DNA of 50,468 nucleotides, taken from NCBI GenBank assembly GCA_030916965.1, contig JAUPVQ010000019.1:1-50468 (forward strand), read 5' to 3'. This stretch comes from Patescibacteria group bacterium. GTDB lineage: Bacteria > Patescibacteriota > Minisyncoccia > Phycocordibacterales > UBA9973. Of the stretch, positions 37,123 through 46,753 are shown piece by piece (the first letter of the stretch is position 1; each line of letters starts with the position of its first letter). Both the position numbers and the translations under genes were made by a program. The notes beneath the pieces are model-generated. The model did no database searches and was not told the DNA's origin. It saw nothing but the letters and a program-made list of their open reading frames with translations.

Positions 37123-37832
37123 TTAATAACTTGATCGTAGAAACATAAAATGAAATTACCTTCCTCCCAGTCATCATTATATGCACCCAAATTAAATTCA
37201 AAGTTCCCGTCAAGCTTCGCATGAATGTTGCACAATCTGTAGTAGTCGGACTCATTTTCTAATGAGTCTTCTTCAGTAAAGGAACAAGTCCATTCATTTT
37301 TCGGAAATTGCTCAGGTTTTAAACTCCATACAAGGAATGCTCCGTGTTCACCTAACAATACGGCATTTTGTTTACGCAGAAAGATCATGCAATCCTCATT
37401 AGTTACTGTGTCGAGTATCGGTAAAATACATGCTTTGTAAGTTTTACCCAACTGTAAACAGTTGTTTTGATCAATATGATTAACATCGTGTTTGAAATAA
37501 GGCATATGGTTATTTTTTTTACAAAATTCTTCCATTTGCTCATAGTGATTGTAATTAAAAGGGACAGTAATTTCAAATTCCCTGATTGCTTTACCAAATC
37601 GTTTGTCGATAATTGCATTTTCTTTTAACAACTTAACCGTTAGTTTTTGAAGCTGGCTTTTAAGAACGCTTCCATTTTCGATAATTTCCTGTGCTTCAGC
37701 CTTACTCAAAGAGCAAAGATTCAGCGTGGAATCAATGTCGAGAGATCCAAAAGCGTCTTCAAGGAAACGCTTAATTTGCTTGTGTTGCCTTTCGGACATT
37801 TCATTTTTAAATGTAATCTTTTCAGTTATCAT
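37116..37832 (-). CDS. Hypothetical protein located between dnaJ and dnaK
   Basis: 238-aa ORF with promoter TTGACA-17-TATTTT and terminator-like hairpin. Confidence 0.7.
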   Translation of the reverse strand: MITEKITFKNEMSERQHKQIKRFLEDAFGSLDIDSTLNLCSLSKAEAQEIIENGSVLKSQLQKLTVKLLKENAIIDKRFGKAIREFEITVPFNYNHYEQMEEFCKKNNHMPYFKHDVNHIDQNNCLQLGKTYKACILPILDTVTNEDCMIFLRKQNAVLLGEHGAFLVWSLKPEQFPKNEWTCSFTEEDSLENESDYYRLCNIHAKLDGNFEFNLGAYNDDWEEGNFILCFYDQVIKN

Positions 37833-37837
37833 TTTTT

Positions 37838-37852
37838 AATTTTTTAAAGAAC
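37838..37852 (-). promoter_or_regulatory. boxA-like sequence, copy 3
   Basis: GTTCTTTAAAAAATT upstream of the 37832 start. Confidence 0.35.
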
Positions 37853-37915
37853 TAGATCATTTGTTCACTAGTCACACAAAAAATAGCACAAAGATACAGT
37901 GATGTCAAATAATAA

Positions 37916-37944
37916 AAACCACTCAAATTGAGTGGTTTTTATTA
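37916..37944. terminator. Intrinsic terminator downstream of dnaK
   Basis: aaaaaccactcaaattgagtggtttttat. Confidence 0.88.
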
Positions 37945-37959
37945 TAAATTCAAGACAGA

Positions 37960-39858
37960 TTATTTACCTTCTTCTGGCTTCTCGTTTACCTCCGCATCTT
38001 TAATTTCTTCAGGTTGTTCTTCTGGAGTTTGGTTACCTTCAGTTGCGGATTCTGGTGTATTTTTGGCCATCGCTTCACCAATCTTAGACATTTCTGCAGA
38101 GAGTTCTTCTACGGATTTCTTGATTACTGCTATATCAGTACTTTCTTTTGCAGTACGCAATGCTGTTATTTTCTCTTCTACGCCCGCTTTCAAGCTCGCA
38201 TCTACTTTGTCGCCATATTCTTTGAGTGACTTCTCGGCAGAGAAGATTATCATTTCAGCAGTATTTTTCTCATCTACCAATTCCTTCTTCTTTGCATCTT
38301 CTTCAGCATGCAATTCTGCATCTTGTTGCATCTTCTTGATATCGGCATCTGTTAATCCGGACGCTGCTTCGATACGGATTGTCTGCTTCTTGCCACTTGT
38401 TTTCTCCATGGCAGTTACATTCAATATACCATTGGCATCAACATCAAATGTCACTTCCACTTGTGGCATACCACGTGGTGCTGGTGGAATACCATCGAGG
38501 ATAAATTTGCCAAGAGATTTGTTGTCGCTTGCCATTGGGCGCTCGCCTTGAGTGATATGGATCTCCACACTTGTCTGATTGTCGGCTGCTGTCGAGAAGA
38601 CTTGTGATTTAGAACTCGGGATAGTTGTATTGCGCTCTACAAGCTTGGTAGAGACTCCACCAAGAGTTTCTATTCCCAATGAGAGTGGAATTACATCTAG
38701 GAGCAATACATCCTTTACATCGCCTTGTAGGACTCCAGCTTGCACCGCAGCACCGAGGGCTACAACTTCATCTGGGTTAATTGTTAGGTTTGGCTCTTTG
38801 CCAAATAATTCTTTCACAGCTTTTACAATTGCTGGCATGCGAGTCTGACCTCCAACAAGAATGATTTCATTTATTTCATTCATCTTGAATGGGCTTGCTT
38901 CCATTGCACGCTTTGTAATTGCGATTGATTGGTCAATGTATTCTTGAGCCAATGATTCGAGAGTTGCACGAGTCATCTTCTCTACTAAGTGCTCTGGGCC
39001 GTTGGCACCGCTTGTGATAAATGGAATATTGATTTCAGTTTCAGGAGTTGTAGAGAGCTCAATCTTGGCTTTTTCTGCTGCTTCATCCAAACGCTGAATT
39101 GCAAGAGGATCTTTGCCTATATCGATACCAGTTTTCTTTTTGAATTCTTCGGCAAGCCATGTGATAATCTTCTGATCGATATCACGGCCTCCCATGTGAC
39201 TGTCTCCATCTGTAGATTTAACTTCGATCACATCATTGGAAACTTCAAGGACTGACACATCGAATGTACCACCTCCGAAGTCGAATACCACTACCTTCTC
39301 ATCTTTCTTTGTGTTGAATCCATAGGCAAGAGCGGCCGCAGTTGGCTCGTTGATAATTCTCTTTACATCTAATCCTGCAATAGCACCTGCATCTTTTGTC
39401 GCTTTGCGTTGTGAGTCGTTGAAGTAGGCTGGCACTGTGATAATTGCCTCGGTAATTTTCTCACCAAGTTTTGCCTCAACATCAGCTTTGATCTTACTTA
39501 GGATCATTGCAGATACTTCCTCTGGGCGCATCCATTTGTCGCCAATCATTACCTCTACTCCGCCATCTTTTCCAGCTTGGATTTTGAATGGAGAAGTCTT
39601 CATCGCTTTCTGAATTTCTGGATCCTCAAATCGGTGACCCATAAATCGCTTGATGCCGTAGATTGTATTTGCTGGATTCGTAACTGCTTGGCGCTTTGCC
39701 AAAAGTCCTACCAATCGATCGCCATTTTTACCAATGGCAACAATTGATGGAGTAGTTCTTCCACCTTCAATATTCTCTATAATCTTTGGTTGACCACCTT
39801 CGATTATACAGACCGCACTGTTTGTTGTACCCAAATCTATTCCTATTATTTTACTCAT
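37960..39858 (-). CDS. dnaK: Chaperone DnaK (Hsp70)
   Basis: '[19 protein letters not shown]', '[18 protein letters not shown]', '[23 protein letters not shown]'. Confidence 0.98.
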   Translation of the reverse strand: MSKIIGIDLGTTNSAVCIIEGGQPKIIENIEGGRTTPSIVAIGKNGDRLVGLLAKRQAVTNPANTIYGIKRFMGHRFEDPEIQKAMKTSPFKIQAGKDGGVEVMIGDKWMRPEEVSAMILSKIKADVEAKLGEKITEAIITVPAYFNDSQRKATKDAGAIAGLDVKRIINEPTAAALAYGFNTKKDEKVVVFDFGGGTFDVSVLEVSNDVIEVKSTDGDSHMGGRDIDQKIITWLAEEFKKKTGIDIGKDPLAIQRLDEAAEKAKIELSTTPETEINIPFITSGANGPEHLVEKMTRATLESLAQEYIDQSIAITKRAMEASPFKMNEINEIILVGGQTRMPAIVKAVKELFGKEPNLTINPDEVVALGAAVQAGVLQGDVKDVLLLDVIPLSLGIETLGGVSTKLVERNTTIPSSKSQVFSTAADNQTSVEIHITQGERPMASDNKSLGKFILDGIPPAPRGMPQVEVTFDVDANGILNVTAMEKTSGKKQTIRIEAASGLTDADIKKMQQDAELHAEEDAKKKELVDEKNTAEMIIFSAEKSLKEYGDKVDASLKAGVEEKITALRTAKESTDIAVIKKSVEELSAEMSKIGEAMAKNTPESATEGNQTPEEQPEEIKDAEVNEKPEEGK

Positions 39859-39918
39859 ATATTTTAAAGGCTCAGGGCCTAATTTAACTAATAATTTGTT
39901 AATAATTTTGATTTTTAC

Positions 39919-39943
39919 AGTATTTTCGTGCTCACGAAATACT
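39919..39943. promoter_or_regulatory. Palindromic candidate operator between dnaK and the PaaX-like gene
   Basis: AGTATTTTCGTGCTCACGAAATACT, 11-bp arms with one bulged T. Confidence 0.55.
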
Positions 39944-39976
39944 TGCTAAATAGAGTATATATGATAGCATATAACT

Positions 39977-40504
39977 ATGTCAAGCAAAAATGACTTTTCC
40001 AAAAAAATATTGAAAATACTGGCTGAAAAAACAGCTATTTCCCTGCCAGAATTGAAGACTAGGCAAGACCTAGTCGAGAATAAATACGCTGTTACTCGAT
40101 CATTGAAAGGATTAGAGGAAGCTGGAATGATTGAGCACCTACCAACATCTCAAGGGGGCTTCACAAGGCTAACAAAAGAAGGCAAGAAGAAGGCTCATAG
40201 TATTAAACTTGATAATGACACAACATTACTCAATACAACTTGGGATGGAAGTTGGCGCATTATAATGCTCGACCTACCCGAAGAGCGCAAAGCCGAGCGT
40301 GAATCTCTACGCTACTTATTAAAAAAGGCCGGATTTGTATGTTTGAAAAATTCCGCTTGGATCTCCCCTTACACATTCGAACTTATGTTCTACAATATCA
40401 AAAAAGATCTCAATCTATCGACTGAGCTCGTAATCTTAGTCACAAATTCCGTAGACGAAATCACCGAAAAAGAATTATATAAAACTTTTGGGTTTGAAAA
40501 ATAA
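39977..40504 (+). CDS. PaaX-like transcriptional regulator (N-terminal HTH, Cas2-like central domain)
   Basis: 'TWDGSWRIIMLDLPEERKAERESLRYLLKKAGFVCLKNSAWISPYTFE' matches the PaaX middle-domain pattern. Confidence 0.75.
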   Translation: MSSKNDFSKKILKILAEKTAISLPELKTRQDLVENKYAVTRSLKGLEEAGMIEHLPTSQGGFTRLTKEGKKKAHSIKLDNDTTLLNTTWDGSWRIIMLDLPEERKAERESLRYLLKKAGFVCLKNSAWISPYTFELMFYNIKKDLNLSTELVILVTNSVDEITEKELYKTFGFEK

Positions 40505-40507
40505 AAT

Positions 40508-41095
40508 TTATTTTTGATAAACTTTCACCCTAGCTGGGCGGATAACTTTCTCGCCAATTTTGTAGCCTGTTTGTACAACTTGCGCGATTTTGTGATCTTT
40601 ACTTTCATCATCTGTTGGGATTGTCTCGATGCTTTCATGCAACATTGGATCAAACATTACATCTACTTGGTCGAGTGCCGTAACATTGTTGTCGGCCAAT
40701 ACACGTAGGAATTGCTGATGGATATATTCCACTCCATTGCGCCAATTTGCATCCACTTTCTCCCAAGCTTCCTTGTTGCCCATTGCCATATTGAAGCTAT
40801 CTAGTACTGGGAGCAAATCTTCTACCATGTTCCCTGTTACCATTGTACGAATTTCTTTATATTTTGCGTTGGAATCTTTTTGTAGATTCACATAATCCGC
40901 CTTTGCTCTTTGCCAGCCGGTTAAATATTCTTCTTTTTCTTTCCTACAAATTTTCAAGTCTTCACGCAATTTTTTCACAATATCTTTCGTAGGCAATTCA
41001 TCGCCATCTTCTGTCGAATCGACAAAAGACACATCCTCAAATGCATCTTCATCTCCCATTCCAATTGGTTCTTTTATTTCATCATGTTCATCCAT
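40508..41095 (-). CDS. grpE: Nucleotide exchange factor GrpE
   Basis: 'GWQRAKADYVNLQKD', 'VEDLLPVLDSFNMAM', 'MLHESIETIPTDDE...VVQTGYKIGEKVIRPARVKV'. Confidence 0.94.
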   Translation of the reverse strand: MDEHDEIKEPIGMGDEDAFEDVSFVDSTEDGDELPTKDIVKKLREDLKICRKEKEEYLTGWQRAKADYVNLQKDSNAKYKEIRTMVTGNMVEDLLPVLDSFNMAMGNKEAWEKVDANWRNGVEYIHQQFLRVLADNNVTALDQVDVMFDPMLHESIETIPTDDESKDHKIAQVVQTGYKIGEKVIRPARVKVYQK

Positions 41096-41104
41096 AGCGA
41101 GTGT

Positions 41105-41132
41105 ATTATACCAAAAATTTATTTATATTCAA
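41105..41132 (-). promoter_or_regulatory. Sigma70-like promoter of grpE
   Basis: TTGAAT-16 bp-TATAAT. Confidence 0.65.
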
Positions 41133-41247
41133 CATTCAAAATAATGAACGTTTACATCACAAATATTTTTCTGCAGAAAAATTTCGCGACCCCGCCTCGC
41201 CTATTTTTCTGGTGAAAAATTATGGCTCCGGCCGTCAAAACGAAAAA

Positions 41248-41273
41248 GAGTCGCGTAAGCGACTCTTTTTGTT
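41248..41273 (-). terminator. Intrinsic terminator of the rpoA/ribosomal operon
   Basis: aaaaagagtcgcgtaagcgactcttttt. Confidence 0.9.
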
Positions 41274-41682
41274 AACGTTTTGACCATTGTGGGGCTTTGC
41301 GGGCTTTCTTGAGACCGAATTTTCGGCGCTCTTTTTGACGAGGGTCACGCTTAAGCATTTTACCTTTCTTCAATACTGGGCGGAGCTCAGAATCGATCGC
41401 AACCAAACATCGTGCGATACCATGACGAACTGCTTCAGCTTGTGAGTGTATTCCACTACCTTTTGTAGTTACTACGATATCGTATTTTGCAGTGCCTTCT
41501 ATTGCAGTTAGTGCATCAAAAACAATCTTTTGCAAATCAGCAGTTGGGAAATAAACTTTGATATCTTTACCGTTGATAGTATATGAGTTCTTTGTACTTG
41601 GGTACAACTTGACCACAGCAGTTGCTGTCTTTCTGCGACCTAGTGCTCGTGTGTATTCTTTTGTAGATGCTTTTTTATCCAT
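41272..41682 (-). CDS. rpsI: Ribosomal protein S9
   Basis: 'ALGRRKTATAVVKLYP', 'RQKERRKFGLKKARKAPQWSKR' terminal motif. Confidence 0.96.
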   Translation of the reverse strand: MDKKASTKEYTRALGRRKTATAVVKLYPSTKNSYTINGKDIKVYFPTADLQKIVFDALTAIEGTAKYDIVVTTKGSGIHSQAEAVRHGIARCLVAIDSELRPVLKKGKMLKRDPRQKERRKFGLKKARKAPQWSKR

Positions 41683-41685
41683 ATA

Positions 41686-42036
41686 TTATGCCTTAATTAC
41701 TAAATTTTTCATCATACCTGTACGTAATTTGTTAGCTGGTAGCATATTGTAAACAGCCAATCTGTATAGCTCTTTTACACCTTTACCTTCGATAATACGA
41801 GCGTTTGTAGTCATCTTGAGTCCACCTGGGTATCCAGAATATCGCTCATGAAGAGTCTCTTTCATACGCTTTTCTGTCATCTTTGTTTGTTGCGCGTTAA
41901 GGATTTCTACAGTTACTTTTGGAGCTACGTTTGGAGCATAATCTGCACTTGTTTTACCCATAAGAGCCTTGGCAGCTGCACTCGCAACTCGTCCTAGTGT
42001 ATTACCTTTTGCATCAATTGTGATTGTTGTTTTCAT
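41686..42036 (-). CDS. rplM: Ribosomal protein L13
   Basis: 'TLGRVASAAAKALMGK', 'RYSGYPGGLKMTT', 'AVYNMLPANKLRTGMMKNL'. Confidence 0.93.
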   Translation of the reverse strand: MKTTITIDAKGNTLGRVASAAAKALMGKTSADYAPNVAPKVTVEILNAQQTKMTEKRMKETLHERYSGYPGGLKMTTNARIIEGKGVKELYRLAVYNMLPANKLRTGMMKNLVIKA

Positions 42037-42037
42037 A

Positions 42038-42391
42038 TTATATAAATTCAATTACTGCCATTTTACTAGCGTCACCTAGGCGTGGCTTTAATTTTGATAT
42101 TCTTGTATATCCTCCATTCTGACCTTTGTATTTTGGAGCAATTTCTTTGATTATCTTTGTTGCAGGAGCTTTTTGGTTATAGATACGAGACACAAGCAAT
42201 CTGTGTGAAGAAAGTGTGCCCTTGTTTGCAAGAGTGATCATCTTCTCGATAGCAGGACGCAATTCTTTTGCTTTTGCTTCTGTTGTTTCAATTCTACCGT
42301 GGGCGATCATAGAAAGAATCAAGCCTTTCATTAGGGCTGTTCGTCCGTTCTTTGTTCTTCCAAATCTTCGAATGTTGTCGTGATGTCTCAT
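42038..42391 (-). CDS. rplQ: Ribosomal protein L17
   Basis: 'RRFGRTKNGRTALMKGLILSMIAHGRIETTEAKAKELRPAIEKMITLA'. Confidence 0.96.
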   Translation of the reverse strand: MRHHDNIRRFGRTKNGRTALMKGLILSMIAHGRIETTEAKAKELRPAIEKMITLANKGTLSSHRLLVSRIYNQKAPATKIIKEIAPKYKGQNGGYTRISKLKPRLGDASKMAVIEFI

Positions 42392-42403
42392 ATAAAATTC
42401 GTA

Positions 42404-43387
42404 TTATTCCTTTAATGTTATATTGTAATTGCCAAGCATTTTCTTGATTTCTTGGATACCTTTCTCACCGATACCCTCGATTTCTAGTAAATCCTCTCTC
42501 TTCTTACGAGCAACTCCACCGATAGTACGGATATTTGCACCAATCAATGAATTAAGTGTGCGTGTAGAAAGATCAAGTGTATCAATACGAGTCTTTAGTG
42601 TGTCTGTAAATTCACCTTCTGGAGCTTGCGCATCTTTCTTTTCTTTACTCTTAGCTGTAACTTCTGTAACTTCTTCTACAACTTCAACAACCTTCTTTTT
42701 AGTAAAGCCAGCAATAGCGTGTAGTTGGTCAATCATAATTGAGATTGCATTCTCTAGAGCCTCTCGAGCAGTAAGAGTACCATCTGTCTCGATAGTCATA
42801 CGTAGACGGTTGTAATTTGTATTGTCGCCAACACGCATATTTTCTACTTCGTATGCAACACGACGTATTGGTGTAAAGATTGCATCAACAGCGATAAAAC
42901 CGATTTCAGTTTTGTTCTTTTGGTGAGCATCTTTTGGTACGAAACCAAGGCCCTTCTCGATTGTCATTTCAATATTTAGTGGAGCCTTACCTGTTAGTTC
43001 AGCAATATATAGATCTTTGTTCAAGATTTCTACTTGTCCACTTACTGTAATATCTCCAGCTGTAACAGTCTTTGGTCCTTTTACAGACAAAGTTACAGTT
43101 TGTGATTCTTCTGTAAGGATCTTGAAACGAACTTGTTTAAGGTGCAATAACATTGTTATAACATCTTCTTTTACACCATCAACAACAGAAAATTCATGGT
43201 CGATACCATCAATCTTTAGTGAAGTGATTGCTGCGCCTGGGAGGGAGGATAATATAATACGGCGTAGAGAATTACCCAGAGTATGGCCGTAGCCTGGGTA
43301 TAATCCATCAATTTCGTAGACACCTTTTGCATTGTCTTCTGAAACAACAGATAATTTAGATGGTAAAATGATTTTTAAATCAGACAT
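42404..43387 (-). CDS. rpoA: DNA-directed RNA polymerase subunit alpha
   Basis: 'GYGHTLGNSLRRIILSSLPGAAITSLKIDG', C-terminal HhH 'IRTIGGVARKKREDLLEIEGIGEKGIQEIKKML'. Confidence 0.97.
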   Translation of the reverse strand: MSDLKIILPSKLSVVSEDNAKGVYEIDGLYPGYGHTLGNSLRRIILSSLPGAAITSLKIDGIDHEFSVVDGVKEDVITMLLHLKQVRFKILTEESQTVTLSVKGPKTVTAGDITVSGQVEILNKDLYIAELTGKAPLNIEMTIEKGLGFVPKDAHQKNKTEIGFIAVDAIFTPIRRVAYEVENMRVGDNTNYNRLRMTIETDGTLTAREALENAISIMIDQLHAIAGFTKKKVVEVVEEVTEVTAKSKEKKDAQAPEGEFTDTLKTRIDTLDLSTRTLNSLIGANIRTIGGVARKKREDLLEIEGIGEKGIQEIKKMLGNYNITLKE

Positions 43388-43454
43388 ATGATTTTGGGCG
43401 AAATAAATTCGCAATATAACTTATTATTTATTAAAAATAACCATACGCAATATT

Positions 43455-44063
43455 CTATCGACTATAGAATTCAAGAACAGTGTTTAAATCAAGGAAGCCT
43501 TCAGTATTCTTGGGCTTACCTTGCACAGTTCCTACTAATGAACTACTATCAAACGCTAACCAATTTGGGATTGTATATTCTTCCATTTTTTTCTTTACAT
43601 CTGCAAAGAGGACACTCTTTTTACTACCTTCACGAACAGCGATTTTGTCATTTAGGCGAACTTGGTATGAAGCGATAGTTGTCTTCTTGCCATTAATAGT
43701 AAAGTGACCGTGAGAAACCATTTGACGAGACAGTCTACGTGTGTGAGCAAGGCCCAAACGATAAACTACATTGTCCAAACGATTTTCTAAAAGTTCAAAT
43801 AATGAATCTGTAGCAAGTGTTCCTTTGTGGTTGATTGCTTGCTCGATGTAATTTGCAAATTGCTTTTCTGAGATACCGTAAGTAAAACGAACACGTTGCT
43901 TTTGTAGGAATTGTAAAGCATACGCAGAAAGTGGCTTTGGACGCTTATCCTTCTTGCCTTTATCGTGACGATTAAGTGACGCAACATATTTAGGAGTTTG
44001 ACATTTTTCGTAAACTCCAGGACCTAATCTTCGACATATTTTGTATTTTTGTGCTGTTTTCAT
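43455..44063 (-). CDS. rpsD: Ribosomal protein S4
   Basis: 'LLENRLDNVVYRLGLAHTRRLSRQMVSHGHFTINGKKTTIASYQVRLND'. Confidence 0.96.
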   Translation of the reverse strand: MKTAQKYKICRRLGPGVYEKCQTPKYVASLNRHDKGKKDKRPKPLSAYALQFLQKQRVRFTYGISEKQFANYIEQAINHKGTLATDSLFELLENRLDNVVYRLGLAHTRRLSRQMVSHGHFTINGKKTTIASYQVRLNDKIAVREGSKKSVLFADVKKKMEEYTIPNWLAFDSSSLVGTVQGKPKNTEGFLDLNTVLEFYSR

Positions 44064-44072
44064 ATATTTATT

Positions 44073-44501
44073 TTATACTCTTCGTGGCTTTTTTGGTTTC
44101 GGACCATTGTGTGGGACAGGAGTAACGTCTTTGATTCCAGAAATCTCGATATCGTGTGCCATAAATGATCTTATTGCTGGCTCTCGTCCACTACCTACTC
44201 CTTTTACAATTACATCAACTTCTTTTATACCAAGAGCTTTTGCTTTTTCACCGAGTACTGTACCTGCTTTACTTGCTGCAAATGGTGTACCCTTTTTAGC
44301 ACCTTTGAATCCCAAAGCACCAGATGAAGTCCAAAAGAGTGTATTACCAGATTTATCAGAAACAACTATCTTTGTGTTATTGAATGTTGCTTCGATATGC
44401 AAAGTACCAGCCACTATCTTCTTTTTGGGTACTTTTACAACCGGAGCTTTCACTTCGGTAGTAATTTTTGTTTCTTCAGTTGTTGTTTTTGTTTTAGCCA
44501 T
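44073..44501 (-). CDS. rpsK: Ribosomal protein S11
   Basis: 'GTLHIEATFNNTKIVVSDKSGNTLFWTSSGALGFKGAKKGTPFAA', 'HNGPKPKKPRRV'. Confidence 0.96.
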   Translation of the reverse strand: MAKTKTTTEETKITTEVKAPVVKVPKKKIVAGTLHIEATFNNTKIVVSDKSGNTLFWTSSGALGFKGAKKGTPFAASKAGTVLGEKAKALGIKEVDVIVKGVGSGREPAIRSFMAHDIEISGIKDVTPVPHNGPKPKKPRRV

Positions 44502-44547
44502 TTTAATTTGTCATAACTCAATCATTAATATATAAAGTGTTCAGGTT

Positions 44548-44928
44548 TTAAGTCTTCTCAGCCTTTCTTCGTCCGCTTGTCATTGTTTTACGAACATTAC
44601 CTCGAACTGTACGAGAATTTGTTTTTGTTCTTTGGCCATGTACTGGCATCTTTCTCATGTGACGAACGCCTCTGTATGCTTTGATATCCTTTAGTCTTTT
44701 TATGTTTGTAGCAATCTCACGCTTCAAAGTACCTTCGATTGTCATTCCTTCGATAACCTTACGGATTGCATTTTCTTGATCAACAGTTAATACATCTCCT
44801 TTTGAATTAATTTCAACTTGAGCTTGTTTCAATATTTTTCGAGCACTTGAAAGACCAATACCATATAGTGATGTTAGTGCAATATCAAGACGCTTATCAT
44901 TGGGGATGTTTATACCTAGGATTCTCAT
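44548..44928 (-). CDS. rpsM: Ribosomal protein S13
   Basis: 'MRILGINIPNDKRLDIALTSLYGIGLSSARKIL', 'YRGVRHMRKMPVHGQRTKTNSRTVRG'. Confidence 0.97.
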   Translation of the reverse strand: MRILGINIPNDKRLDIALTSLYGIGLSSARKILKQAQVEINSKGDVLTVDQENAIRKVIEGMTIEGTLKREIATNIKRLKDIKAYRGVRHMRKMPVHGQRTKTNSRTVRGNVRKTMTSGRRKAEKT

Positions 44929-44931
44929 AAA

Positions 44932-45042
44932 TTATTGTTTTTGTTTGTGTTTAGGATTATCGCAAATAACACGAAGGTGACCTGCTCGTTTTACCATTTT
45001 ACATTTTGTACAGATTTTTTTTACAGCTGATTTGATTTTCAT
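44932..45042 (-). CDS. rpmJ: Ribosomal protein L36
   Basis: Own translation, absent from the ORF track: [36 protein letters not shown]. Confidence 0.95.
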   Translation of the reverse strand: MKIKSAVKKICTKCKMVKRAGHLRVICDNPKHKQKQ

Positions 45043-45159
45043 ATTTGATATTATAATTAAAGAAAATAAGGGTTTCAACCCTATTTCATCAACTATACAT
45101 ATATCAGACTATCCTACACTATTATTAATAAAATTGCAAGTGGATATCTGATTTAAACC

Positions 45160-45375
45160 CTACAATCTCTTAAGTATCCGGCCTTTGCCTCCGTAAGGGT
45201 CTATTAGGACCTCTACTTTGTCGCCAATTAGGACCTTGATTCGGTGCATTCTCATCTTGCCAGACAGGTACGCCACAATAAGCTTGTCATCTGGAAATCG
45301 TACTCTAAATAGCGTGTTTGGCATTGCCTCCTCGACTATCCCTATCATTGTTATGTCGTTTGTTTTATCACTCAT
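45160..45375 (-). CDS. infA: Translation initiation factor IF-1
   Basis: 'GIVEEAMPNTLFRVRFPDDKLIVAYLSGKMRMHRIKVLIGDKVEVLIDPY'. Confidence 0.95.
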   Translation of the reverse strand: MSDKTNDITMIGIVEEAMPNTLFRVRFPDDKLIVAYLSGKMRMHRIKVLIGDKVEVLIDPYGGKGRILKRL

Positions 45376-45418
45376 GTAATGTATTGGAATTGTAATGTAA
45401 TATTGATATTAAGTCAAT

Positions 45419-46747
45419 TTATTCAGCCTTGATTTTAATATACTCTTGATGAATGGGTAAGGAATTTTTCCATGGTGGTATCATTGTTAGCCTAGCTTTG
45501 TCTATACCAGGATACATAGCAAATACACTATTCGCTTCATCCTTTTTAATACCTATAAGTTGCGTTGCAAGTTGTTCATAATTTGGCTTCCATGACAAGA
45601 CTCCACTACCAGTCAATGAGAAATTGATAGTAACAGTATCCTTGTTTATTATAGAATTGTCACCCGAGATTTTGAAAACAAAATTCCTTAATTCGGGTAC
45701 TGATATTTCACCAATTTCATTATCAGGTATTGTTGAATTAGCCGATCTGATTACATTTTTTTCTAAATTATCTTCGTTTAAAATAATCGCAGTTGTTGAT
45801 CCACTAACTTTTACCAATGTGCTTGAATTTTGTGACAAGATTTCGTCTGGGTTAAAGGTAGTGTCGTATTTAACACTATCCTCAAATAGGATATATCCAG
45901 CTGGGACTTGAGCTAGCAAACTCTTGGATAATTTTTGCCTCAATTCGTCTGATATTACGTTATTGAGCTCACCTTTTTGCTCAGAACTTGGAATATACAC
46001 TTTGCCAGATGATCCACCAGTAAGCGGGCCTTTTGATCGTGCGTATATTTTTGTAGCTTTTGGTGTACCTTTGAATCCAAGTAAGGTAAAGTCTCTTGGC
46101 TCACCGTTGTACAATTGACCAGCCTTGGATGCTGTAACACTGACACCTACGCTTCCAGGAACTACCTTACCCTTTAGCATGCTAAATCCTGGGACAGTAA
46201 TTGCTTTATCAGTAAAATATATATAACCATTATCATCTACTAGTCTTGTGTTGATGGATAATTTTTGTGGAGTTGTGCTGTATGAGTTATATATTACAAC
46301 CTGTCCTGTTGCTTTAGAAGATGCCTCTTTTGATTCAGTAAGGGTGATTTCTTTGTCTATGCTATCTGATACAATCATCACTTCAAACCCAAGTTCACTA
46401 TCATTTGCTCTACTTGCCTTGAAAGCCTTATCTGTAAATGTGAATGGTTCCCTCTTTTCTAATACTGTAACTCGAGCACGACCATATTTGATAGATAAAA
46501 AGTAAATACCCAAAATAAATAAAATAATACCGACAACAACAAGGATTGTTTTAAGTTCCAATTTATTATTAATATTTCTTTTTGGTATGAATCTAGTTGG
46601 AGTAGACTTTTTCTTTATAACAACTGGTTCATCTTGCACAACTACATCCTCGGCAGGTTCCTCCACCTTGTGACTGTGGAAAGAGCTTGCACTATGATGC
46701 ATAGATGGAGTACTTCTTTTTATATCTTGTATTGGATTTCTTTTCAT
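45419..46747 (-). CDS. Large single-TM envelope protein, weakly baseplate-J-like
   Basis: Cytosolic N-terminus, TM 'TILVVVGIILFILGIYFLSI', beta-rich exterior; 'ATGQVVIYNSYSTTPQKLSINTRL'. Confidence 0.55.
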   Translation of the reverse strand: MKRNPIQDIKRSTPSMHHSASSFHSHKVEEPAEDVVVQDEPVVIKKKSTPTRFIPKRNINNKLELKTILVVVGIILFILGIYFLSIKYGRARVTVLEKREPFTFTDKAFKASRANDSELGFEVMIVSDSIDKEITLTESKEASSKATGQVVIYNSYSTTPQKLSINTRLVDDNGYIYFTDKAITVPGFSMLKGKVVPGSVGVSVTASKAGQLYNGEPRDFTLLGFKGTPKATKIYARSKGPLTGGSSGKVYIPSSEQKGELNNVISDELRQKLSKSLLAQVPAGYILFEDSVKYDTTFNPDEILSQNSSTLVKVSGSTTAIILNEDNLEKNVIRSANSTIPDNEIGEISVPELRNFVFKISGDNSIINKDTVTINFSLTGSGVLSWKPNYEQLATQLIGIKKDEANSVFAMYPGIDKARLTMIPPWKNSLPIHQEYIKIKAE

Positions 46748-46753
46748 ATAAAT

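Noticed and set aside
39977-40504. Cas2-like domain in the PaaX-like protein, suggesting CRISPR.
   Set aside because: The protein has an N-terminal HTH as in PaaX, and no cas1, effector or repeat-spacer array was seen.
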